DNA of 64,000 bases from an uncultured Christensenella sp. (GTDB lineage Bacteria > Bacillota > Clostridia > Christensenellales > UBA3700), in the NCBI GenBank assembly GCA_949287655.1, contig CASEHD010000003.1:70897-134896 (forward strand). Reading direction: 5' to 3'. Positions 26,877 to 36,600 of the stretch are shown here, in pieces (the stretch's first letter is position 1; each line of letters begins with the position of its first letter). The position numbers were made by a program, and so were the translations under genes. The notes below the pieces were generated by a model, which did not search any database, was not told where the DNA came from, and saw nothing but the letters and a program-made list of their open reading frames with translations.

Positions 26877-28576
26877 TCACACTCCTCAAAATATTTTACC
26901 GCTTTGTCTCCCTCCCTGTAAAGGAAAAGCAACGCGAACACAACGTCCACCGCGGCGAACACGCCCCAGATCATAGCCGATCTGGCAAGGTCGGAAAAGC
27001 TTTCGGAAAACGCCGCGACGAATGAGACGACCACCACAGGGATTATGCCGGCGATCGAGACAAGCATTGGTATGAGTGTATGGAAATTGTTTTTAGTCAG
27101 TTCTTTTACGGTCATCCAGTTAAAGCGAGGCTCTTTGAGATCTCTTATCAGCGCGAAAGCGTTGACTGCGGCGCCGTAGACGGAAAGAAGTACGGTCATA
27201 AGTATAAAATCCCATACGGACAGTTTCGACACTATCGCCGTGACTGCCGAGGCAATCACGGTGGATATCACCGTGACCACGGTCGCGGCGACGAGTTTAC
27301 CGTAATATATCTTGTCGAACGCAATCGGCAAACTCTTTATCACAGCGAAGTTTTCGCGCTCTAAGCTGAAGCCTACCGTCGAGAAAAGATTTGTGCCCGA
27401 ACAGAACCAGCCCGCCATCATAACCGACAGCGCGAGCGAAAGATACGGCGTAGACATAAATCCGACTCCTTCCGTGCCTTCACCCGCCTCTTCCGCAGCC
27501 TGCATAGACGCCTCCATAGAGCGGGTCGTCATAAACGTGCATAAGAACACGAGCAAAGCAGGCATTACCAAAGAAAGAATAGTATTTACCGTAACCGAGC
27601 TTTCTCTGAACAGATATTTTACGTCGGTGAAAATAAAGGACGTAAAAGGCGTTCTTACCCCTTTTTCTCTCTCCTCTTTAACCGCACGCTTTTTAGAAGT
27701 TCCCGAACCCTCCGCGCTGCTCTGCAAAGCTCTCTTATAGAACAATACGGAAAGACCGCACGAAACAGCGGCGAACGCTGCCGTAGAGCCGAGAAACGCA
27801 AAGAAATTGCCCGCGACGTTCTGCCCGAACATAGCCTTTGCAAGCATCGTCGCGAACACGTTGATTTTTGCCATAGGCGCGAAGACCCGACCTATGTCGA
27901 GCGCCTGACCTTCGCCGCTTCCTACGGAATAAGAGGTCGAATAACTGAGATAATATATACCGGCAACGAACGCTATCAGAAACACCGCCTGAACTATCGC
28001 GCCGAGGACGGGTTTTTTGCTTAGCTTTTGAATGATCAACGCTATCGGAAAAGAAATTATCGACAGCAGAAGCATCGGAAGAAGCGGAAGCAAAAGCACC
28101 GCTACCGGTATCAGCAGGTAAAACTGCGCGCCGAGCGCAACTCCCGCCTGAGCCGCGGCGACTGCGGTTATGACTGTCGCAGGCAACACAACTATCGTAG
28201 AGATCAGAAGTTCGTTTATATAAGTGACCAGCAGCTTAGCCGAAAACACGGTTATCTGCGGCACCGGAAAATTGAGCATTATCTCGTTGTCCTTTGCAAA
28301 GAACATAGACGAGATATAAGAAAAAGCGCTGAGAAAAAGCACCGTTATCTGCGATACGCTGAACACTCCCGAAAGCATTTCGACGGTACCGCCCTGCATG
28401 AAAGCCAGCGTCGCCGTCGCATAAAGAGTCATGAAAAGCCCCGCTATCGGCAATATAAAGCACAGTGCCATAACCGCGATCAGCGCGATGTATTTTCTCC
28501 TCGACTTTTTGTCCGAAAAATCCGGCAACGTATAGTATCTGAAATTCAGCTTGAAAAGCGCGATAAATTGTTTCAT
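26870..28576 (-). CDS. ABC-2-type exporter permease
   Basis: A 568-residue membrane protein with about 12-14 hydrophobic helices and charged loops near residues 295-310 (KKRAVKEEREK). It overlaps the following ATPase gene by 4 bases, so the two form one transporter. The substrate is unknown; the large double-size permease resembles those of Firmicutes multidrug, lipid or bacteriocin exporters. A regulatory gene is not present nearby. Confidence 0.85.
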   Translation of the reverse strand: MKQFIALFKLNFRYYTLPDFSDKKSRRKYIALIAVMALCFILPIAGLFMTLYATATLAFMQGGTVEMLSGVFSVSQITVLFLSAFSYISSMFFAKDNEIMLNFPVPQITVFSAKLLVTYINELLISTIVVLPATVITAVAAAQAGVALGAQFYLLIPVAVLLLPLLPMLLLSIISFPIALIIQKLSKKPVLGAIVQAVFLIAFVAGIYYLSYSTSYSVGSGEGQALDIGRVFAPMAKINVFATMLAKAMFGQNVAGNFFAFLGSTAAFAAVSCGLSVLFYKRALQSSAEGSGTSKKRAVKEEREKGVRTPFTSFIFTDVKYLFRESSVTVNTILSLVMPALLVFLCTFMTTRSMEASMQAAEEAGEGTEGVGFMSTPYLSLALSVMMAGWFCSGTNLFSTVGFSLERENFAVIKSLPIAFDKIYYGKLVAATVVTVISTVIASAVTAIVSKLSVWDFILMTVLLSVYGAAVNAFALIRDLKEPRFNWMTVKELTKNNFHTLIPMLVSIAGIIPVVVVSFVAAFSESFSDLARSAMIWGVFAAVDVVFALLFLYREGDKAVKYFEECEC

Positions 28577-29331
28577 AACAAGTCGAATTTCACCTCGCCG
28601 GTTTCGGGCTTGTCCTCAGTAAGAGAGAGGAAGACGTCTTCGAGAGACTTGTTGTCTTTCATCGTTTTAAGGTCTGCGATGTCGAAAGAAGTCACCAGCC
28701 TGCCGTCGTCGATTATAGCGACTTTGTCGCAGACTTTCTCAACGACTTCAAGCACGTGCGAGCTGAAAAACACGCTGTTCCCCTCTTTGCAATGCTCTTT
28801 CATAAGCTCTTTGAGCTCGTACGCGGATTTAGGGTCAAGACCTGTCATCGGTTCATCTAGCACCCACAGCCTGGGGTTGTGGATAAGCGCGCCGATAACG
28901 CATATTTTCTGTTTCATACCGTGAGAATACGACCTTATCGGGGTATCGTACGCGTCGGTAAGACCGAATAATGACAGATACTTTTCAGCGCGAGACTTTC
29001 TGTCGTTTAACCCTACGCCGTAAATATCGCATACAAAATTCAAGTATTCCCTCGCGGTCAGCCTGTCGTACAGCGCGTGATTGTCCGAAACGTAGCCGAG
29101 ATTCTTTTTCGCGGCGATAGGTTCGTCCTTAATGCTCTTTCCGCATATCCTTATGCTTCCTGAGTCGAACGGCAGTATTCCGCACGCGCATTTAATCGTC
29201 GTCGATTTACCCGCGCCGTTTGGTCCGAGAAAGCCGAACACTTCGCCCTCTCCGACTGTCAGCGAAACGTCGTTCACGGCGAGTTTTTCGCTGTTTTTGT
29301 ATTTTTTTATAAGGTTGTTGATTTCAAGCAT
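28573..29331 (-). CDS. ABC transporter ATP-binding protein
   Basis: A 252-residue ATPase with Walker A GPNGAGKST, the signature region YSHGMKQKICVIGALIHNP, Walker B LWVLDEPMTGLDP and the switch histidine in SSHVLE. It powers the adjacent 568-residue permease. It follows rarA by 3 bases. Confidence 0.96.
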   Translation of the reverse strand: MLEINNLIKKYKNSEKLAVNDVSLTVGEGEVFGFLGPNGAGKSTTIKCACGILPFDSGSIRICGKSIKDEPIAAKKNLGYVSDNHALYDRLTAREYLNFVCDIYGVGLNDRKSRAEKYLSLFGLTDAYDTPIRSYSHGMKQKICVIGALIHNPRLWVLDEPMTGLDPKSAYELKELMKEHCKEGNSVFFSSHVLEVVEKVCDKVAIIDDGRLVTSFDIADLKTMKDNKSLEDVFLSLTEDKPETGEVKFDLL

Positions 29332-29334
29332 TTT

Positions 29335-30627
29335 TCATCCTTTGTTCGCCTTTATTATCTTTGCGCGAACGAGATCTTTTTCTTTCCCGTTTTTTGAAGG
29401 TTTGTACAACTGAACGTCCTTGATGGATTCAGGCAGATATGTCTGCTCCACCCAGCCGCCGTAGTCGTGCACGTATTTGTAACCGGTCACCTTATCGGTG
29501 TGATAGTGCGTGTCTCTCAGATATGGCGGCACGTTGTCGTCCTTGTTTTCCGATACGAGTTTTTCAGCGCCGTACATCGCTTCCACAACGCTGTTGGACT
29601 TGCTCGCCTCGCAAACGTAGATTATAGCGGCGTAAAGCGGTATCTTGCCTTCCGGCATACCAAGGTTCTTGTACGCTTCGACCGCGGAATTCGCGACGAC
29701 GAGAGCCATCGGGTCAGCCATACCGACGTCTTCGCAGCTGTGCACCAATGTGCGGCGGGCGACCAGAAGAGGATCGCATCCGGCCTGTATCAGTCTTTCA
29801 GCCCAATAAAGCGCGGCGTCGCTGTCGCTTCCTCTCAATGACTTGCAAAATGCCGAGAGCATATCGTAATATGTGCTTTCGTCAATGCTGAGCGCTTTTT
29901 TTTGTATCGACTGCTGCGCCGTTTCGAGGTCTATTTTTATCTTGCCGTCCTTATCCGGATCGGTGGTCATTACCGCGAGTTCGAGCGCGTTCAAAGCGGT
30001 TCTCAGGTCTCCGTCCGAAGCCCAGACCAGATGATCGAGAGCCTTTTCGTCAACGGTCAGGTCATAGTTGCCGAGACCGTTTTTCTTATCCGATATAGCG
30101 CGTAAAAGCGCGCTTTTAACGTCCTCTTCGCTCAGTCTCTTGAATTCAAAAACGCGGCAGCGCGAGACGATAGCCCGCGTCATGTTTACGTACGGATTTT
30201 CCGTCGTCGAACCGATAAACACGATATATCCCTGTTCTATCGCCGCCAGCATGCAGTCGGACTGCGCTTTATTCCACCTGTGGCACTCGTCCAGCATAAG
30301 GTATGTGCGGGTGCCGTACAGTTCGAGCCTGTTTTTCGCGTCCTCTATCACCTTTTTCGCGTCCGCAACGCCGCTGGAGACAGCGTTCATCTGTACGAAC
30401 GCGCTGTTTGTCGTCGAAGCTATAATATGCGCCAGGGTGGTCTTGCCGCAGCCGGGAGGTCCGTAGAAAATGCAGCTTCCCAGCTTGTCCGCGAGAATTG
30501 CCCTGCGCAGAAGACTTCCCTTGCCGACGATATGCTGCTGACCGACGAAATCGTCGAGGGTCGTCGGGCGCATCTTTTCGGCAAGCGGCTTTGAGGCGTT
30601 CACGTTAAAATCGAATAAGCTGTCCAT
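29335..30627 (-). CDS. rarA: Replication-associated recombination ATPase RarA
   Basis: An AAA+ protein of 430 residues beginning MDSLFDFN. Key motifs: LAEKMRPTTLDDFVGQQHIVG, Walker A FYGPPGCGKTTLAH, Walker B LMLDECHRWNKAQ, sensor GSTTENPYVNMTRAIVSRC, and the C-terminal tetramerisation part (AERLIQAGCDPLLVARR). It acts at stalled replication forks. I chose the ATG at 30627 over a TTG at 30636 because the -10 hexamer covers 30636-30641; this implies a leaderless message. Confidence 0.95.
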   Translation of the reverse strand: MDSLFDFNVNASKPLAEKMRPTTLDDFVGQQHIVGKGSLLRRAILADKLGSCIFYGPPGCGKTTLAHIIASTTNSAFVQMNAVSSGVADAKKVIEDAKNRLELYGTRTYLMLDECHRWNKAQSDCMLAAIEQGYIVFIGSTTENPYVNMTRAIVSRCRVFEFKRLSEEDVKSALLRAISDKKNGLGNYDLTVDEKALDHLVWASDGDLRTALNALELAVMTTDPDKDGKIKIDLETAQQSIQKKALSIDESTYYDMLSAFCKSLRGSDSDAALYWAERLIQAGCDPLLVARRTLVHSCEDVGMADPMALVVANSAVEAYKNLGMPEGKIPLYAAIIYVCEASKSNSVVEAMYGAEKLVSENKDDNVPPYLRDTHYHTDKVTGYKYVHDYGGWVEQTYLPESIKDVQLYKPSKNGKEKDLVRAKIIKANKG

Positions 30628-30635
30628 ACAATTCA

Positions 30636-30664
30636 ATTATAATTTTAACGCTCGCGCTTGTCAA
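30636..30664 (-). promoter_or_regulatory. Perfect consensus SigA promoter of rarA
   Basis: Minus-strand TTGACA (30659-30664), 17-base spacer, TATAAT (30636-30641). Only 8 bases separate the -10 box from the ATG at 30627, so the transcript should start at or within a few bases of the start codon, and no Shine-Dalgarno exists. Confidence 0.85.
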
Positions 30665-30681
30665 GGACACAAAGCACATCG

Positions 30682-33600
30682 CTAATACAATACCGTCACA
30701 TATATCTCGCCGCGTCGCTTTCTTAGCGGCAATACCGTGCTGTTGGTATAGTTGACGCCGCCCGCCCTTATACCACGGCTGCCCGCGTTTTCAAAACTTA
30801 TGACGTAAAGCGTGCCTTCGTATGAATATTTCAGCCTGACTTTTTCAGCGTTCTCGAGTATCGGCGGCGAAAATTCAAGGGTATTACCGCGTTTTCTGAC
30901 CCCGAGCATCTCTTCGACTATCACCTTGTAAAGCCATGCCGCGCTGCCGGTATACCATGTCCAGCCGGCTCTGCCCGGGTTGTCCTTATTCGTGTAAATG
31001 TCGCCCGCGAGAACGTACGGCTCGCCCTTATACGCGGCGTTTTTTTCCTTATCGCGGCATCTTGCGACCGGATTGAGCAATTTTAATATCCTGTTCGCCT
31101 GCTCCTTGTCACCTGTCCTGCAACATGCGAGAAGATACCATACCGCCGCATGAGTGTACTGTCCGCCGTTTTCCCTTACGCCCTCGGGATAGGACGAGAT
31201 ATAACCGTACCTCTTACGAGCGTCGAAAGGCGGCGAAAAGAGCTTTACCGCACCCGTTTTTCCGTCGACGAGATCTTTTGCGGCGTTCATCGCGCTTTCT
31301 CTCATTTCAGTCGTGCCCGCCTCCGCGATCTGCGCCCAGCATTGACAGATAAGGTCTGTTTTGCACGCCTTCGACTTATCCGTTCCCAGCCACTCGCCGT
31401 CGTCGGTAAACGCTCTCGCCCATCTGCCGCCGATATACGCCTTATCCAACGCCGCGCGCAGCTTTTCAACGACCTTTCTGTATCTTTTCGCGCTGTCGCC
31501 GTCAATATAAGCGCAGAATTTCTCTATTACAACGATCGCGAACTGGGTAAGCCATACGCTTTCGCCCCTGCCGCGCAGACCTATCCCGTTCAAAGCGTCG
31601 TTCCAGTCTCCTCCGCCTATCAGCAGAAGCCCGTGTTCGCCGGTGACTATCGCGCTGTCTATTGCGCGCTGAAGGTGTAAAAGCAGGTTTTCGCGCGCTT
31701 CGGAGTACCTGCCGTGTTCGAGCCTCGCTTCCTCGTTGTCGTCGAGAGGTCTGCCGACGAGATAATGCGCCTTTTCGCCGAGTATGCTCTCGTCGTCGGT
31801 ATGAGCGATATATTCGCAGGTCAGGTACGGCAGAAAAAGTCTGTCGTCCGTTATCTTCGTTCTTACTCCGAACGCCGGCGGATGCCACCAATGCATCACG
31901 TCGCCTTCTATATACTGTCTTTCGGCGCACAGCAGTATATGTTCCCTCACCCTTTCCGGGTCGCTCCACAAGAGCGCGAGACAATCCTGAAGCTGATCTC
32001 TGAATCCAATTGCGCCGCCCGCCTGATAAAATCCGCACTTACCGTTTATGCGGCTTGAAAGCACTTGATAAGGAAGGTTTGCAAACAAGATATCCAGATC
32101 TTCGTCGTCGCTTTCAAGAGTAAGCGGCGATATGTTGACAAAAGCATTTTCACCTTTTAAAGTCTCTGCTTTAAGATCGCATTTTTTTACTTCTTCAAGC
32201 GTTTCCGAACAGTCGCATAAAACGAAATATACAACTTTTTCTGCGTTCTTTTTCAGTTCGACCCTTACGGTCGCCCCGAAATACGGATTATTGAAAGAAC
32301 TTGTCGACCTTTTCGGATTAAAGCCGTATATCCCTCTTGACAGCGCTTCGGCGCAGTCGGTTATCGGCTCGGCATTTTCGCCCGCATAAAGATAAAATCC
32401 GCCTCCCGTCGCGGCATTACAGACCCTGACCGCTCCGTTTTCTTTCTCGCAGAACACGTCGGCGCGGTTTTCGCAACCGTCCGCGCAAGGCCGGGCGAGG
32501 TATGTTATATCTCTTACAACGTTTTTGTCGGAAAAGTTTTTTATCGCGACCGCCACTACCTGCGCCCTTCCGTCAAAACAAAGACTTCTTTTTACCGAAT
32601 AGCCGGCGGAAATCGTCCGCGAAACGTATCGGGTAAATCCTTTGCCGTGCGTCACGAAACTTCCTTTGTTCAGTTTGTTCAGCCGTATGACGTCCGCGCC
32701 GTCGGAAACGAGCACGCGCTCGAACGGTTCGTCCGCGACGGGATCGTTGCTCCAGCCCGAAAGCTTATTCGACTGACTGTTAAAAAAATAACAGAAACCG
32801 CCGCCGTTTTCAGTCGCGACAAACCCTCCCGCCCGGTCGCAGACGACGTTAGAATAAGGCACGGCGGGCACGGACGTCACAACATAATCGCCGTTTTTGT
32901 CGAATCCGCCGTTGCCGCACGGCTTAATATCGGGCAATTCGCAGTCCGTAAGCGCGGCGTTGCCGCTCCTCTTTCTCACGGCTATCGTTTCCGTCGTCTT
33001 CACTTCGTCCAACTCTTTCAATACGCAGAACGCACAGTCCGACATCTCTTTTATCTTTTGCGGCTTATACGAATTCTTTTCAACGAAAGTAACGAAAGGC
33101 AGGTTTTTAAGATCGGAAACGCCGGCTCTGTCGCATATCTCTTTCGCGGTCTCGCCGCCGTAATTTTCCCTTTCGTCATAGACGACCGCGAGCCTCAGGT
33201 TTATTCCCAGAAGCCTGCATGCCAGCGCGCTTCTGACCGCTCTTTTCGTAAATTCCGCGTTGCCGTCATAACGCAGGATCAGCGTTTTTTCATCTGAAAC
33301 AAAGATCTTGTCGCCGGTTGCGCGCGAAATAAGCGAAGCCTTGGAATACGGTTCGTAAAGCAGTTTTGCGGCGAGCTTTCCCGCATAGACAGCCGTGCGT
33401 TCGTCGGGTATATACTTTTTAAGAGCGCTTTGCTCTCCGCTCCCGACAGGACCGGACGCGTAGCCCGTAAAGTCGGTCCCCAGCACCCTTTCCACCCTGC
33501 TTTCCAGCACGTTTTCGTCGTCCGAACACTGTATTACGACCGCGATCGTCCTGCTTTCGCCGGGTGACAGCGTAAAGTCGCATTTTATACCCAGGCACGG

Positions 33601-36600
33601 CGTTATCACGTCTCCTTCGGACGGAGCGTTCCCTCCGAAAACAAGCGCGGGATCGGAATCTCCTCTGTTCCTCCCGTAAAGATTTGCTCTGTTACATTCG
33701 AACTCGCAGTCCGCGCCGCCCGCAAGTACCGTCGCCGCGAGCGTGAACCCGCCGACAGCTTCGCGGGGCTTTCTCTTCAGATATACCGTGTTTTTCGCTT
33801 TGTCCGTTCTCGCGCTGACGAACAGGTCGCAAAAAGCCGGATGCGAAGAATATTCCCGCCTTTCCGCGAGAGCCGTCCGTTCCGCGAATACGAAAGAATA
33901 TTGTTTTTGTCTGTCCGACCCGTTTTTTACCGTGTATTCTCTGACCTCTCCGCTTAACACGAGAGGGGTATAGACCTTCATCGAACAGTCTGCCCGCGTG
34001 TTGAAAAACTCTGCTTTTCCGTCTGAAAACACCGCCCTGAACGCGCCGCCGTCCCTTTTGAACGGCGCGAAAGTCGGCGAAATCACCTCTCCGTCACATA
34101 AAAAATAACCGTACGCGCCGCTCGTCTTATACATATCGTGCGAAAACGCGTTGATGTCTTTGTTCCGCCAGCGGGAGTAACCTGAGCCGTGGTCGTCCAG
34201 TACTACGCCGTACTCTCTGCCGTAAAGCATCGCGACTTTCGGGAAAGCGGACGGTTCTACCGCATAAGAATAGCCGCTCAGCTTTTTGTCATAGACAAAA
34301 TCCGGTTTCTTCCTGTTTGCCGCGACGCTTTCGACCTCTCTTTCCTCAAGCATCAGCGCGCCGCCTCTCATCATGTCGTCGGCCGCAAAATATCTTTTTA
34401 TCGCATTGTCGCAAAGCGCGTTGACTGCGGCGCACAATATCATTCCCTGATGATGGGTCATATGCGACGAAACGGTGTTTTTACCTGCGGAAAAATCGAT
34501 CGCTTCGTAAAATCCGCATTCGCCGTACGCGCCGCATTCCCTCAGCTTCTTCAGATTGTCGATGACTTTTTCCGGCGCATAAGCCGCCGCCATCGCGCTT
34601 GAATAGGGCGATATCACGCACCTGTCGTCCGCATTCCTGAGCGCAAGACGGCTGAGACCGTGAGCTTTATACTGATAATTCGCGCCGGAATCGAAAGCGT
34701 AATATCCGCTTTCGCTTATTCCCCAAACTCCGTTGCAGGACGACTTTATAAAGGTCTTTACAGCTCTCTTTACCGAAGTCGTAATGAGCGAACTTTCGGT
34801 GTCGGGCAAAAAAATCTGCGGCATCAGATATTCGAACGCCGTACCCGACCACGAAGCAAGAACGTTGCCGCAAGAATTCAATTGAACGCGTGAAAGCGCT
34901 CTCCATACCGCCGGGTCGCCTTCTCTGCAACACGCGATATAAGCGGTAAGCCTTGCTTCGCTCGCGAGAAGATCGTAATGACCTTCGTATCTCTTCGCGC
35001 CGACGTTATAGCCGATATAAAGTCTGTTTTTGTCTTTGTCGGTAAGCGCGGAAAAATCCGTTTCGTCTATAAGTTTTTTACACCTGTCCGAGAGATCGAA
35101 AAAGCCTTTTTCGCGGCAGAATTCTTTTGCGACTATAAGCGACGCGATAAAATTCCCGCTGTCCACGGAAGAGACGAAATAAGGTTCGACGGGCTTTTTT
35201 GACGACACGTCGTACCAGTTGTAAAGATGCCCTTTCCATTTTTTGAGTTTTTCGCAGTCGGATATCAGCGCTGATATCTCAGACGTCGCGCGAAAAGGCG
35301 TTAAAAGTTCAAGCTCGCACGCGCATATGCGCGCCAGTACGGCATATCCGATATTGGTCGGCGAAGTCGTCTTACTTCTGCCGTTGGGCGGATATATCTG
35401 CACGTTGTCGCACGGCAGATCTCCGGCAGCGAGCGAGTCGAAATACCTGTAAGTATCTGTTGCGAATTCTTTTAACGTTTCTGCGTTTTCAGCGCTCAGC
35501 TCAGCTTTTTTAAACGGTTTACCCGCAAAATAAAGCAGATTTACGAAAAGAATAAAACTCAGCGCGTAGACGGCGACCGCGACTTTAACGTAAAACGCCG
35601 CAGCGATCGATACAGCCGTCATACATGAAAGCGCGACCGTCGCGGCATGCCTTCCGTACCCGCGCGCGCCCTGCGTCAGCGCAAACGGTTTCCACTTCAA
35701 AAGCTCGCCGGAGTTGAACACGTAATCGACAAACGTTCTGAACGCGACCAGAAGATTGTTTACGGCGTGAAAAGGAAGAAGCACGACGCTTATCGCCGCG
35801 CTTATCAGCGTTTTGACAACGCTTTTTACAAGCGCCGACGATCTTATTTCGGCACCCGTCGCGATAGTCAGCGCAAGCGACGCGACAGCAGCCGAAAAGC
35901 TGGCGAAAAACACGCTGAGAAACTGTAATACGTAGCCTTGCGATAACGCTAATATCCATAAAACGCAGGCAGCGACCGGCGCAAAATAAGAAAATGCGTT
36001 CTTCAGCACGATATATTCGTATATTCCGTCGGAACAGTATTTTTTATTGGCGAACGGAAGAAGCAGAAAATCACCTCTCGCCCATCTGTCCGATCTGGCG
36101 ACGTCGCTTGTAAAAGCGTCCGGCGCGTCCTCCGCGACCGCCATGTTGAGAGCGCCCGTATCGGTAAGCGCGCCTTCAAGTATATCGTGACTGAGCACCT
36201 TGCCGTCGGGCACGGCGACCGAAGTTTTTTCGTGAAAGGCTTTCAGATCGTATATCCCTTTGCCGCAATATACCGCGCGTTCGCAAAGATTAAAGTAAAA
36301 GTCGTCGTATTCGCCGTAAGACCGGTAACCGGAACTTTGAAAAAATTTCAGCGAATACGGCGTTTTCAGCGATGAAAGCGAATATACCGACTCAAAGGTC
36401 ATAAGGTCGAACTTAGCGTTGAGCGGGTGAAGCATCGTGTTCACCGCCTTTCTTATCTCTCCCGCGCCTATCCTGCTGTCCGCGTCGAGAGTTATGACGA
36501 AACGCGGCTTAAATTTGATATCTGCCGATATATAGCGGAATTTTCCGCCGTCGCCCGAAAGCAGATATTCGTCGAGGTCTCTTATCGCGCCCCTTTTTCT

